NCBI RefSeq assembly: GCF_900113035.1
Contig: NZ_FONX01000020.1
Location: 1-64,000, forward strand
DNA length: 64,000 nt
DNA from: Paracidovorax wautersii
GTDB lineage: Bacteria > Pseudomonadota > Gammaproteobacteria > Burkholderiales > Burkholderiaceae_C
Direction of reading: 5' to 3'
Below are positions 1-8,055 of the stretch, in pieces (the stretch's first letter is position 1; the number at the start of each line of letters is the position of its first letter). Under the pieces are notes generated by a model, which saw only the letters and a list, made by a program, of their open reading frames with translations, did not search any database and was not told where the DNA came from. The position numbers were made by a program, and so were the translations under genes.

Positions 1-260
1 CACTCACGCTCCAGCCGGCGACTGGACTGGATGCGGTTGAGGTAGCCGTAGAGATACAGCTTCAGGAGCACTGCGGGATGGTACGAGGGCCTGCCGGTTG
101 CAGCCGGTGTTGCACCATGGAACCCCAGAGCCACCAGGTCCAGCTCGTTGATGAAGGCATCAACGATTCGAACCGTGTTGTCCTGTGCAATGAAGTCATC
201 CAGGCTCTCTGGCAGCAATATGACCTGATGCCGGTTCTGTCCCTCGATGTATCTGGGCAT
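1..260 (-). mobile_element. IS1182-like transposase, 5' part (runs off left edge)
   Basis: The minus strand reads an open frame from ATG at 260 to the window edge, 86 codons. The product begins MPRYIEGQNRHQVILLPESL and later contains GRPSYHP (about residues 56-62), LLKLYLYGYLNRIQSSRRLE (about 65-84). This GRPxYHP plus LLKLYIYGYLNR block is the DUF772 N-terminal domain of IS1182/IS5-type DDE transposases. The catalytic domain would lie left of base 1, so intactness of the element cannot be judged. Bases 261-360 probably hold the element's outer end, but I could not define the terminal inverted repeat. Family assignment is from recalled motifs. Confidence 0.8.
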
Positions 261-466
261 ATTGATCTCGGTGTTCAATATGTCGCCAGACTTTACTGGC
301 GCACTCGGCAGGCCGCGAGAGGGTTTTCACACAGCCTCGCTGCAAAGCCGACCTCTGCACGCATGAACAGCAGGACTAAGGTCAGCCCGCAGCGACTCGA
401 CTGACACACCTTCAAGCCCCAGTTCGACCTTCCCAAAGTCGGTGCGCTACGCACTGCGATCCAACA

Positions 467-505
467 ATAGCGCCAGCGCTTCCCCCTGAAGCGCTGACGC
501 CCATT
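467..505 (+). repeat. Intergenic hairpin repeat family A, copy 1
   Basis: The segment starts AATAGCGCCAGCGCTT and contains a perfect 8-bp inverted repeat, CAGCGCTT (474-481) and AAGCGCTG (489-496), with a 7-base loop. It resembles the other family A copies in this window (ATAGC, then GCGCTT, a short loop, AAGCGCTG and a GCC end). It lies between the IS end and the 3' end of the DJ-1/PfpI gene. The rest of the 261-528 gap shows no gene that I can support. Confidence 0.6.
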
Positions 506-528
506 TCAAACACAACCCAGCGGCAGCC

Positions 529-1251
529 TCACTTCAACAACTGCAGCAGCGCCTCAGCCGCCGGCTCCGACGAAGCCGGGTTCTGCCCCGTCACCAACTT
601 CCCATCGGTCAGCACGAACGGCGCCCAATCAGCGCCCTTGGCGTATTCGCCGCCATTCGCCTTGAGCATGTCTTCGACCAGGAAGGGCACCACCTTCGTG
701 AGTTGCACGCCCTCTTCTTCGCTGTTGGTGAAGCCAGTGACCTTGCGGCCCTTGACGAGGGGTTCGCCGCCGGGGGCCTTGGTGTGGCGCAGCACGCCGG
801 GGGCGTGGCAGACCAGGGCCAGGGGTTTCTGGGCGGCGAAGGTCTTTTCGATCAGGGTGATGGAGCGGGCGTCTTCGGCCAGGTCCCACAGCGGGCCGTG
901 GCCGCCGGGGTAGAACACGGCGTCGAATTCTTCGGGATCGACGCTGGCGAGCGGCACGGTGGAGGCCAGCTGCCTCTGCGCGTCGGCATCGGCCTTGAAG
1001 CGGCGGGTGGCGTCGGTCTGGGCGCTTTCGTCGTCGCTCTTGGGGTCCAGCGGCGGCTGGCCGCCGTGGGGGGATGCCAGGGTGATGGTGGCGCCCGCGT
1101 CCTTGAAGACGTAGTACGGGGCGGCGAATTCTTCGAGCCAGAAGCCGGTCTTCTTGCCGGTGTCACCCAGGCGGTCGTGCGAGGTGAGCACCATGAGGAT
1201 GCGGGGTGCGGAAGAAGAAGACGACGAAGAGGAGGTGTTGGGGGTGTTCAT
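529..1251 (-). CDS. DJ-1/PfpI superfamily protein (class I glutamine amidotransferase-like)
   Basis: This 240-residue protein has the DJ-1/PfpI fold signature: YPGGHGP at about 114-120 and the nucleophile elbow ALVCHAPG with Cys148 followed by His149. Acidic residues Glu40/41 in FWLEEFAAPY match the conserved glutamate that partners the cysteine in Hsp31/YhbO-type members. Family members act as glutathione-independent glyoxalases, deglycase-like stress proteins or proteases, so the exact reaction is open. The N-terminus carries an unusual run of eight or so serines, probably disordered. Start ATG at 1251 is preceded by GGAGCG. There is no signal peptide, so it is expected to be cytoplasmic. 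It lies downstream of the Bug-family gene on the same strand, with a hairpin between them, so it may be transcribed separately. Confidence 0.85.
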   Translation of the reverse strand: MNTPNTSSSSSSSSAPRILMVLTSHDRLGDTGKKTGFWLEEFAAPYYVFKDAGATITLASPHGGQPPLDPKSDDESAQTDATRRFKADADAQRQLASTVPLASVDPEEFDAVFYPGGHGPLWDLAEDARSITLIEKTFAAQKPLALVCHAPGVLRHTKAPGGEPLVKGRKVTGFTNSEEEGVQLTKVVPFLVEDMLKANGGEYAKGADWAPFVLTDGKLVTGQNPASSEPAAEALLQLLK

Positions 1252-1268
1252 GCGGTGGCGCTCCAGGC

Positions 1269-1291
1269 AAAAGCGGGGACGAAAGTCCCCG
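1269..1291 (-). terminator. Hairpin, likely intrinsic terminator after the Bug-family gene
   Basis: Perfect 7-bp arms CGGGGAC (1274-1280) and GTCCCCG (1285-1291) enclose GAAA. Read on the minus strand the stem is followed by CTTTTG, a short U-tract. It sits between the stop of the Bug-family gene (1374) and the start of the DJ-1/PfpI gene (1251), suggesting separate transcription of the two. The U-tract is weak. Confidence 0.45.
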
Positions 1292-1373
1292 AGCCCTGCA
1301 GTGTCGCCACCTGGCGCCCGGCACCCGGTAGGACGCAGCCGCTAACGCCCTTCCCCTCCGGCGGCGGCATGCG

Positions 1374-2357
1374 TCAGTCCAGCTTGACGCCGGCGGCCTG
1401 GATGATGGGGCCCCAACGTTTCGCCTCGGCGCGCGCCATGGCGCGGAACTGCTCGGGCGTGCCGGGCAGCGCCTCCATGCCGAAGCCTTGCAGGCGCTGG
1501 GCCACGGTGGGCGTGGCCAGGGCCTTGTTAATCTCGGCATTGAGCTGGCCGACGATGGCCGGCGGCAGGCCGGCCGGGCCGAGCACGCCCTGGAAGGCAT
1601 AGACCTCGGCATCGGCCACGCCCACCTCGGCGAGCGTGGGCACGTCGGGCAGGCTGGCGGCGCGGCGGCTGGAGCCGATGGCGAGCACCCGCACCTTGCC
1701 CGACTGGATCACCGGCAGGCCGGCCGCCAGGTCCAGGAACATGCACGGCACCTGCCCGCCCATCACGTCCTGCAGCGCCGGGGCCGCGCCGCGGTAGGGG
1801 ATGTGGGTGAGGAAGGTCTTGGTGCGGTTCTTGAACATCTCCATCGCCAGGTGGTGGGGCGAGCCGTTGCCGGGCGAGGCGTAGTTGAGCTTGCCCGGGT
1901 TGGCGCGGGCGTAGGCCAGGAACTGCGCGAAGTTGCGCGCCTCAAAGGCCGGGTTGACCACCAAGGCGAGCGGAAAGCGGCTGAGCCCGCCCACGTAGGT
2001 GAAGTCCTTTTCCGGGCTGAAGGGCAGCTTGCTGAAGAGGTGCTCGTTGAAGGCCAGCAGGGCGTTGTCGGCCGACATGAGCGTGTAGCCGTCGGGTTTG
2101 GCGGTGGCGACCAGCTGCGCGCCGATGTTGGTGGAGGCGCCGGGGCGGTTGTCCACCACGATCTGCTGGCCCAGCGGCACGCGCAGCGCCTCGGCCATGG
2201 TGCGGGCCAGCACGTCGGTGCCGCCGCCAGCGGGGTACGGCACGATCCAGCGGATGGGCTGCTGGCTGGGATAGCCGGGCTGGGCGAAGGCGGCGGGCGT
2301 GGCCGCGGCGGCGCCCGCGAGGGCGATGGCGTTCTGGAGGAGCTGTCTGCGCTGCAT
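1374..2357 (-). CDS. Bug family tripartite tricarboxylate transporter substrate-binding protein
   Basis: The 327-residue product has an export signal (MQRRQLLQNAIALAGAAAAT, cleavage likely after the AFA near residue 26) and then the hallmark Bug/TctC start PIRWIVPYPAGGGTDVLAR. Further family motifs are VVDNRPGAS and TFLTHIPYRGAAPALQDV. Members are periplasmic solute receptors with a Venus-flytrap fold that bind carboxylates; burkholderial genomes encode dozens, most without adjacent TctA/TctB permease genes, as here. The ligand cannot be read from the sequence. ATG at 2357 is supported by AGGAG nine bases upstream. A family A repeat lies just upstream of the gene. Confidence 0.93.
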   Translation of the reverse strand: MQRRQLLQNAIALAGAAAATPAAFAQPGYPSQQPIRWIVPYPAGGGTDVLARTMAEALRVPLGQQIVVDNRPGASTNIGAQLVATAKPDGYTLMSADNALLAFNEHLFSKLPFSPEKDFTYVGGLSRFPLALVVNPAFEARNFAQFLAYARANPGKLNYASPGNGSPHHLAMEMFKNRTKTFLTHIPYRGAAPALQDVMGGQVPCMFLDLAAGLPVIQSGKVRVLAIGSSRRAASLPDVPTLAEVGVADAEVYAFQGVLGPAGLPPAIVGQLNAEINKALATPTVAQRLQGFGMEALPGTPEQFRAMARAEAKRWGPIIQAAGVKLD

Positions 2358-2402
2358 GGTGTTTGTCTCCTGGGTTGCAGGCTGGAGGGGAAGACGCGCC
2401 GC

Positions 2403-2449
2403 GCTATTTCTTTGATAGCTGCTGGCGCTTATCTTTAAAGGGCCATAGG
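2403..2449 (+). repeat. Intergenic hairpin repeat family A, copy 2
   Basis: GCTAT (2403-2407) and ATAGC (2415-2419) pair around TTCTTTG, followed by TGCTGGCGCTTATCTTTAAA and a GGCC end. The order ATAGCTGC, GCGCTT, AAG and GGCC matches the other family A copies, most clearly the one at 27939-27990. It sits between the 3' end of the TraB/GumN gene and the 5' side of the Bug-family gene. Confidence 0.65.
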
Positions 2450-2465
2450 CACTTCGGGCAAGAAA

Positions 2466-3521
2466 TCAATCGGCCGATGTGGCGGACGGGAATGGCACGC
2501 GCTCCACCTTGAAGCCCTGGGCGGCCAGCAGCGCCGGCAGCCCCTGCGGGCCGACCAGGTGCAGCGCGCCCACGGCGGCGAACACGCTGTGGCCGGCGCG
2601 GTGCTGGGCCTCGATGGCACTGGCCATGGCCGGATTGCGGCCGGCCACCACCTGGTCGAAGGCCTTGCGTTCGGCGGGCGTCTTCATGCAGCCGCACCAG
2701 TCAGGGTAGGTCTCCAGCAGGGCGGCTCGGCCGTCGGACCAGGCCGTGGCCAGGGTGGCGAGGGCATCGCCCGCTGCGTGGCTTTCCAGCTGGGCCAGCC
2801 CGGCTGCGACGTCGGCCGCCGTTTCCTGTGGGTCGTCGGAGGCGAGCAGGCGCATTTGCTGCTCGGGCGACTCCAGCGATAGCACGGGCTTGCGCAGGCC
2901 GCGGGCCAGGCCGTCCAGTACCAGGTCGATGCCGTAGGCCGGGTCGAACCCCTCGCGCCGGGCCGAGAGGGCCAGCAGCGAGCTCACCTGCACCTCCGGC
3001 CGCAGCTGCGCCATCGAGGGATCGACACAGGCGGCTTCGCGCTGCGCGGCCAGGCGCCGGGCCAGATCGGGCGGCAGCGGCGGCGCATCGGCAGGGTTGC
3101 GCATGGCGGCCTGCAGCGCCTGCATCACGGCCGGGTCCATCAGGTCCAGCTCCAGCGCGACGCTGTCGCTGGCCCTGACGGCCGCGAGCACGGTGGAGCC
3201 GGGCAGCATCCAGTCGCGCCGGGCCGCATGCACGGTGCCGTAGAGCCAGCTGGTGTGGCCACCCTGCTCCACGCGCCAGAGCAGGCCCCGGTCGTGGGCG
3301 CGGCGCAGCCCCTGGGGCACGGTGGGCGGATCGAGCGGCCGGGGCAGCGGCGGGCAGTCCGCGCTGCGGGGCGCAGGCGCCTGCGCAGTGGCGGCGGGAG
3401 GTTCGGCGGGGGAAGACGGCGATGGCGCCGCCACCTGGGCCGGCACCAGCGCGGGCCATGCCAGGGCCAGCAGCCCGGCGGCGAAGATCCGGCGCAGGGC
3501 GGCGGGCAGCGGCGATGTCAT
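2466..3521 (-). CDS. TraB/GumN family protein
   Basis: The 351-residue product starts with a signal peptide (MTSPLPAALRRIFAAGLLAL and on to about residue 30), then a Pro/Ala-rich linker to about residue 70, then the TraB/PrgY/GumN domain. The two family motifs are visible: SWLYGTVHAA near the domain start and AVGALHLVGPQGLPALL near the C-terminus, each with the conserved Gly-x-x-His. The superfamily is related to Tiki metalloproteases, and bacterial GumN-like members have no settled function. It is predicted to be periplasmic. Its ATG (3521) lies 5 bases after the stop of the FAH-family gene, so the two probably form one transcript. Confidence 0.85.
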   Translation of the reverse strand: MTSPLPAALRRIFAAGLLALAWPALVPAQVAAPSPSSPAEPPAATAQAPAPRSADCPPLPRPLDPPTVPQGLRRAHDRGLLWRVEQGGHTSWLYGTVHAARRDWMLPGSTVLAAVRASDSVALELDLMDPAVMQALQAAMRNPADAPPLPPDLARRLAAQREAACVDPSMAQLRPEVQVSSLLALSARREGFDPAYGIDLVLDGLARGLRKPVLSLESPEQQMRLLASDDPQETAADVAAGLAQLESHAAGDALATLATAWSDGRAALLETYPDWCGCMKTPAERKAFDQVVAGRNPAMASAIEAQHRAGHSVFAAVGALHLVGPQGLPALLAAQGFKVERVPFPSATSAD

Positions 3522-3526
3522 GGGAG

Positions 3527-4537
3527 TCACTCCGTCAGGCTGGCGATGGTCTGGTCGATGGCGCCGAACAGGCTCTGGCCGGCGGCGTTCTTCATCTCGA
3601 TGCGGATGGTGTCGCCGAACTTCATGAATTCGGTGGCGGGCTGGCCGTTCTGGATGGTCTCGATGCAGCGCTTTTCGGCGATGCAGCTGTAGCCCTTGGG
3701 CCATTCCATGCGGCCGTTCTTCTCCACGCCCTGGTTGCTGACGGTGCCGCTGCCCACAATGGAGCCGGCGCGCACGTTGCGCGTCTTGGCGATGTGCGCG
3801 ATGAGCTGGCCGAAGTGGAAGGTCATCTCCGGCCCCGCGTCGCACATGCCGACCTTGCGGCCGTTCCAGGTGGATTCGAGCGTGAGATGCAGGCGTCCGC
3901 CCTGCCAGGCCGCGCCCAGCTCGTCGGGCGTGATGGCGACCGGCGCGAAGGCCGTGGCCGGCTTGGACTGGAAGAAGCCGAAGCCCTTGGCGAGCTCGGC
4001 AGGGATCAGGTTGCGCAGGGAGACATCGTTGGCGATGGTCACCAGGCGGATGCCGTCCAGCGCCTGCTCGGGGCTCGTGCCCATCTTCACGTCGCCGGTG
4101 ATGACGGCGATCTCGGCCTCGAAGTCGATGCCCATGGCCTCGCTGGGCACGACCACGTCGTCGCAGGGGCCCAGGAAGTCGTCGCTGCCGCCCTGGTACA
4201 TGAGCGGGTCGGTGTAGAAGCTCTCGGGCACCTCGGAGTTGCGCGCCTTGCGCACCAGCTCCACATGGTTGAGGTAGGCCGAGCCGTCGGCCCACTGGTA
4301 GGCGCGCGGCAGCGGCGCCATGCACTGGGCTGGGTCGAACGGAAAGGCGTGGCGGGCGCGGCCGGCGTTGAGCTGGTCGTACAGGTCCTGCAGCTGCGGC
4401 GCGAGGAAGTTCCAGTCGTCCAGCACCTGCTGCAGGCGGCTGGCGATGCCGGTCGCATAATGGGCCGAACCCAGATCGCGGGAGACGACCACCAACTGGC
4501 CGTCGCGGGAACCATCCTTGTAGGTGGCGAGTTTCAT
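3527..4537 (-). CDS. Fumarylacetoacetate hydrolase (FAH) family protein
   Basis: This 336-residue protein has the FAH fold. GIDFEAEIAVITGDV carries the acidic metal ligands of the family (one Asp and two Glu), and FFQSKPATAFAP and GSIVGSGTVSNQG are also typical. The length and the N-terminal MKLATYKDGSRDGQL match the fumarylacetoacetase-like hydrolases of betaproteobacteria, which cleave C-C bonds in acylpyruvates or related ring-cleavage products. Substrate is unknown, and no other aromatic catabolic genes are nearby. Start ATG at 4537 fits the family N-terminus; an upstream in-frame extension to 4771 is open but overlaps the divergent regulator. It is cytosolic, and is divergent from an IclR regulator 100 bp away that is the likely controller. 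Confidence 0.9.
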   Translation of the reverse strand: MKLATYKDGSRDGQLVVVSRDLGSAHYATGIASRLQQVLDDWNFLAPQLQDLYDQLNAGRARHAFPFDPAQCMAPLPRAYQWADGSAYLNHVELVRKARNSEVPESFYTDPLMYQGGSDDFLGPCDDVVVPSEAMGIDFEAEIAVITGDVKMGTSPEQALDGIRLVTIANDVSLRNLIPAELAKGFGFFQSKPATAFAPVAITPDELGAAWQGGRLHLTLESTWNGRKVGMCDAGPEMTFHFGQLIAHIAKTRNVRAGSIVGSGTVSNQGVEKNGRMEWPKGYSCIAEKRCIETIQNGQPATEFMKFGDTIRIEMKNAAGQSLFGAIDQTIASLTE

Positions 4538-4605
4538 CGCTGCGTGCTCCTTGTCTCCGATCTTCGTTCGGGCAGCCCGCCCTACGCGAATTACGAATGG
4601 GTGAA

Positions 4606-4634
4606 TTGATTTACCTAAACAGAACTCACAAATT
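4606..4634 (+). promoter_or_regulatory. Candidate promoter for the IclR-family gene
   Basis: TTGATT (4606-4611) and CAAATT (4629-4634) are separated by 17 bases in the AT-rich gap between the divergent FAH and IclR genes. The -10 match is weak (three of six). A start about seven bases on would give a nearly leaderless mRNA. IclR proteins usually bind such divergent gaps, so the operator is expected here, but I see no clear palindrome. Confidence 0.3.
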
Positions 4635-4637
4635 CTA

Positions 4638-5462
4638 GTGCAGATGGACAAGGAACGGGCCGGCATCCAGTCGGTGGAAGTGGGGTTCGCGCTGCTGGAC
4701 GGGCTGACCCGTTCGCGCGGGCCGCTGATGCTCAAAGACCTGGCCGCCGCCGCCGGCATGAGCGCGGCCAAGGCGCACCGCTATCTGGTGAGCTTCCAGC
4801 GCCTGGGCCTGGTGGTGCAGGACGCGCGCACCGCCCGCTACGACCTGGGCCCCGCCGCGCTCAAGCTGGGCCTGGCCTCGCTGGCGCGGCTGGACGCCAT
4901 GAAGCTGGCGCGCGAACGCATGCCCGCGCTGATGGAGGCCGTGGGCCACACCCTGGCGCTGGCCGTGTGGGGCAACCGCGGGCCGACCATCGTGCACTGG
5001 GAGGAATCGCCCCAGGCCGTCACCGCCAACCTGCGGCTGGGCGACGTGATGCCGCTGCTGGCCTCCGCCACCGGCCGCTGCTTTGCCGCCTATCTGCCGC
5101 GCGAGATCACCGCCACGCTGGTGCAGGAAGAGCTGCAGCACGCCGCCCGCCTGCGCCGCACCGACCTGCCGGCCGACGCCGCCGGCGTGGACGCCCTGCT
5201 GCGCGAAGTGCGCGAGCGCGGCTGCGCCCGGGTGGTGGACACGCTGCTGCCCGGCATCGTCGCCTTCTGCGCGCCGGTGTTCGATGCCGACGGCCATCTG
5301 GCGCTGGGCATCACCACGCTGGGCTCCATCGCCACCTTCGATCCCGCCTGGGGCGGCGCCGTGGAAGCGCCGCTGCGCGAGGCCGCAGAGCGCCTCTCGC
5401 GCGACCTGGGCCAGGCCGACGACACCGCCGCCCGGGCCCCCGCAGCGGCGGCGGCGCGCTGA
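4638..5462 (+). CDS. IclR family transcriptional regulator
   Basis: The product (274 residues from GTG 4638; ATG at 4644 is an equally plausible start) has an N-terminal winged helix-turn-helix at about 10-70 (SVEVGFALLDGL, LKDLAAAAGMSAAKAHRYL) followed by the IclR effector domain with GPAALKLG and GRCFAAYLP. IclR regulators sense small carboxylates or aromatics. Being transcribed away from the FAH-family gene, it likely controls that gene and itself. The C-terminal 15 residues are Ala/Arg-rich and probably disordered. The DUF3108 gene follows after 24 bases. Confidence 0.92.
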   Translation: MQMDKERAGIQSVEVGFALLDGLTRSRGPLMLKDLAAAAGMSAAKAHRYLVSFQRLGLVVQDARTARYDLGPAALKLGLASLARLDAMKLARERMPALMEAVGHTLALAVWGNRGPTIVHWEESPQAVTANLRLGDVMPLLASATGRCFAAYLPREITATLVQEELQHAARLRRTDLPADAAGVDALLREVRERGCARVVDTLLPGIVAFCAPVFDADGHLALGITTLGSIATFDPAWGGAVEAPLREAAERLSRDLGQADDTAARAPAAAAAR

Positions 5463-5486
5463 GCGGCCCGGCCAGGACCGCCGCCG

Positions 5487-6785
5487 ATGCCGCGCCGCGT
5501 GCTGCTCGTCCTCGCCTGCGCCGTGCTGGCGCTGCACCTGCTGATGATCAGGCACCTGCCGCTGGGCGGCACTGCGGCCAGCGACAAGCCCCAGCAGCAG
5601 CTGGCATTCCAGACGCGCATGGTGGAGCCGCCCGCGCCGGAACCTGCCGCCGTGGCCGAGCCAGCGCAAGCCCCACCGCCACCCGCGCCGCCCCCCAAGC
5701 CCAAGCCGCGCCACCGCCCTGCCCCCAAGCCGGCACCCGCACCCCCGCCGGCCGAAGCCCCCGCGCCGGAACCGGAGCCCACGCCGACCGACGCCTCCAC
5801 CGCACCCACCGCGCCCGCTGCGATGCCAGCGCTGGAGCCGGCCACCACGGCCGATGCAGCATCGGCCCCGCCCGCGCCGGACGATGCCGCCGCGCCAGCG
5901 GATTCGGCAGCAGCAGCAGCCACCGCACCGCAGCAGGATGCCTCCGCCGCCATCGCCCAGGCCCCGGCTCCGGCCAGCCCCGCCAGCGCACCCGCTTCCG
6001 CCCGGCCCACGGCGGCATCCAGCGCCCCGGCTGCCAATGCCCCTGCGCCCACGGCCCCTGCCACCACCGACACCCAGGCCGGCGTCACCATCCAGTCGCC
6101 GGGCAGCGGCGCGCCGCCGGTCGATGCCTCGGCAGCCCCGGTGCGGCTGCCGCCTTCGACGCGCCTGAGCTTCGACGTGACCGGCCAGGCCAAGCGCTTC
6201 CACTACAGCGCCAGCGCCGAACTGCTCTGGCGCAACCTGGGCGCCACCTACGAGGCGCGGCAGGAGATCAAGGCCTTCCTGCTGGGCTCGCGCTCGCAGA
6301 CCAGCACCGGCCGCATCACAGAACAAGGCCTGCAGCCGGTGCGCTTCGGCGACCGCGCCCGGGCCGAGCAGGCCGCGCATTTCGACTACGACCGGCATCT
6401 GGCCACCTTCAGCGCCAACACGCCCGACAGCCCCATCGGCCCCGGAGCGCAGGACCGGCTGAGCGTGTTCATCCAGCTGGGCGCGCTGCTGGCCGCCGCG
6501 CCCGAGCGCTATCCGCCCGGCACCCGCATCACGCTGACCACGGTGGGCGCGCGCTCGGCCGACCGCTGGAGCTTCACCGTCGAAGGCACCGAGACGCTGG
6601 ACCTGCCCGCCGGCCCCACGCCCGCGCTGAAGCTGCAGCGCCTGCCCCGCGCCGACAAGGACCGCGACCAGCAGGCCGACCTGTGGCTGGGCACCGGGCT
6701 GGGCTATCTGCCGGTGCGCATCCGCATCACCCAGGCCAATGGCGACTTCGCCGACCTGGCGCTGAGCGGGCACGAGACGCCCTGA
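5487..6785 (+). CDS. DUF3108 domain protein with long Pro/Ala-rich linker
   Basis: The 432-residue product begins with an uncleaved-type membrane anchor (VLLVLACAVLALHLLMI, about 4-21). Then comes a very long low-complexity stretch (about 45-220) of Pro, Ala and Glu with PPKPKPRHRPAPKPAP-like repeats, resembling the periplasm-spanning region of TonB. The C-terminal domain, from about residue 225 (LSFDVTGQAKRFHYSASAEL), is DUF3108, a beta-rich periplasmic domain of unknown function that often follows IclR or purM genes in betaproteobacteria. The spacing suggests co-transcription with the IclR gene. Function is unknown; a cell-envelope role is inferred from the anchor and linker. Confidence 0.8.
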   Translation: MPRRVLLVLACAVLALHLLMIRHLPLGGTAASDKPQQQLAFQTRMVEPPAPEPAAVAEPAQAPPPPAPPPKPKPRHRPAPKPAPAPPPAEAPAPEPEPTPTDASTAPTAPAAMPALEPATTADAASAPPAPDDAAAPADSAAAAATAPQQDASAAIAQAPAPASPASAPASARPTAASSAPAANAPAPTAPATTDTQAGVTIQSPGSGAPPVDASAAPVRLPPSTRLSFDVTGQAKRFHYSASAELLWRNLGATYEARQEIKAFLLGSRSQTSTGRITEQGLQPVRFGDRARAEQAAHFDYDRHLATFSANTPDSPIGPGAQDRLSVFIQLGALLAAAPERYPPGTRITLTTVGARSADRWSFTVEGTETLDLPAGPTPALKLQRLPRADKDRDQQADLWLGTGLGYLPVRIRITQANGDFADLALSGHETP

Positions 6786-6825
6786 GCCCCCGTTCAAAGT
6801 CCTGCCGGTGACCGCGCCGAGAACG

Positions 6826-6855
6826 GCCCTTTGTGCGTCTGCGCTCACAAAGCCG
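6826..6855 (+). terminator. Hairpin downstream of the DUF3108 gene
   Basis: CTTTGTG (6829-6835) and CACAAAG (6846-6852) form perfect 7-bp arms, extended by flanking GC pairs. No T-tract follows, so this is a weak terminator candidate. The remainder of the gap to the DUF3567 gene (6856-7064) must contain that gene's promoter, but I cannot name a convincing -35/-10 pair. Confidence 0.35.
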
Positions 6856-7064
6856 TGGGACGCTGCGCCGATTCGTGCAAGGCCAATCCCCCGCGAGCCC
6901 GAAACCCGCGCCAATCCGTGAAATACTGTGTTCCAGCAGCACTCCCCGTGCAGGCGTCTTGAAGTCCGCACAGGGGCTGCCATCTGAGTGGTGCGAGAGC
7001 CGCCGTCCGAAGCCTTCGGAGCGAACGGCCCTCGTGAATGCAATGCACTGACAGGGGGAACGCC

Positions 7065-7358
7065 ATGCACATGCTCTACGACTCTGAATCCTTCGTGGTG
7101 GTCCACATGCAACCGGACGCCGCCGACGCCCCGGCAGATGCCCCCGCTGCCTCTCCCCTCGTGCCCCAGCTGGCCCGCCACGGTTTCGAGATCGTGGACA
7201 AGCGCTCGGGCAAGGAGGTCTATCTGGACGGCTCCTGGGCCGAGATGTTCCAGGAGCAGATCCTCGCCTGGCAGCGCGACACGCCCACCCAGGAAGAGGT
7301 GGACGACACGCTCGACGGCTACGTGGGCCTGGCGCAGAACCCGGTCGTCATCCACTGA
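7065..7358 (+). CDS. DUF3567 family protein
   Basis: A 97-residue acidic cytosolic protein starting MHMLYDSESFVVVHMQ, with RHGFEIVDKRSGKEVYLDG in the middle and a helical end FQEQILAWQRDTPTQEEVDD. This pattern is the DUF3567 (BTH_I0359-like) family, which is largely confined to betaproteobacteria and has no assigned role. I chose ATG 7065 because AGGGGGAA stands five bases upstream; an in-frame ATG nine codons earlier lacks a ribosome site. A Pro/Ala/Asp insert at about 21-33 is probably a loop specific to this lineage. Monocistronic, convergent with the nitroreductase gene. Confidence 0.75.
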   Translation: MHMLYDSESFVVVHMQPDAADAPADAPAASPLVPQLARHGFEIVDKRSGKEVYLDGSWAEMFQEQILAWQRDTPTQEEVDDTLDGYVGLAQNPVVIH

Positions 7359-7369
7359 ACCGCATGCAT

Positions 7370-7399
7370 CTGATGCGCCGGCACGCAGCGGCGCATCAG
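7370..7399. terminator. Perfect inverted repeat between convergent genes (bidirectional terminator)
   Basis: CTGATGCGCCG (7370-7380) pairs with CGGCGCATCAG (7389-7399) around an 8-base loop. It separates the DUF3567 gene from the convergent nitroreductase gene and includes the latter's stop codon (7396-7398). The 11-bp GC-rich stem without a long T-tract would serve both directions. Confidence 0.55.
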
Positions 7400-8055
7400 G
7401 CCCCCGTCTTCGCCCCCGGCACGGCCAGCGTCGAAAGATAGGCCTCGGGCCCAGGGCGCTGGCGCGCCGCCTTCGGGGCGGCCGCACTGCCCACGCTCAG
7501 GAAACACAGCGGCTGCTCGCCATCGGCGAGCGCGAACAATCGCCGCAGCGCATCGGAATGCAGCGCCTTGCCGCTGGTGAGCGCCGAGCCGAACCCCAGC
7601 GCCGTCGCCATCAGCAGCATGTTCTGCAGCGCGCAGCCGGCCGCCACGATGCGCTCGGCCGCGGGAATGGCCGCGTCGCCGCGCAGCACATCCACTACGG
7701 CCAGCAGCAGCACCGGCGAGCGGTAGGCCTTGTCGCGCGCCTGTTCGATCTGCTCGGGCAGCGCGGCGGCATCGCGTTCGATCAGCGCCTGCGCGAAGGC
7801 CTCGGCCAGCGCCGGGCGGGCGGCCTCGGGCACCAGCACCAGTCGCCAGGGCTGCAGGCGGCCATGGTCGGGCGACTGCCCGGCGGCGGCGACGATGGCC
7901 GCGAGCTGCGCGGCATCGGGCCCGGGCGGGCCCAGGCGCTTGGGCAGCAGGGTCTGGCGCTTTTGCAGCAGGGCCATCAGGCCAGCGCCGTCGCCGGGCA
8001 CGCCGTTCAGCGCAGCCGCTGGCGCCTCGCTTGAATCCATCACCTTCCGATCCAT
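7396..8055 (-). CDS. Nitroreductase family protein coupled to nrdJ
   Basis: The 219-residue product has the nitroreductase fold: LLPKRLGPPGPDAAQLAAIV near the start, then AGQSPDHGRLQPWRLVLV, and AAGCALQNMLLMATALGFGS in the second half, which match the FMN-binding core. Such enzymes reduce nitro compounds, quinones or flavins with NAD(P)H. Its ATG at 8055 overlaps the TGA of nrdJ by one base (TGATG), implying translational coupling with the ribonucleotide reductase. An internal ATG at 8040 is the alternative start. The coupling raises the possibility that it supplies reduced flavin or another reductant to the reductase system, but that is inference. Confidence 0.85.
   Translation of the reverse strand: MDRKVMDSSEAPAAALNGVPGDGAGLMALLQKRQTLLPKRLGPPGPDAAQLAAIVAAAGQSPDHGRLQPWRLVLVPEAARPALAEAFAQALIERDAAALPEQIEQARDKAYRSPVLLLAVVDVLRGDAAIPAAERIVAAGCALQNMLLMATALGFGSALTSGKALHSDALRRLFALADGEQPLCFLSVGSAAAPKAARQRPGPEAYLSTLAVPGAKTGA

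Noticed and set aside
4635-7487. A 950-codon open frame on the minus strand opposite the IclR, DUF3108 and DUF3567 genes
   Set aside because: It is low-complexity Gly/Arg-rich sequence, antisense to real genes with recognisable domains, and typical of open antisense frames in GC-rich DNA.
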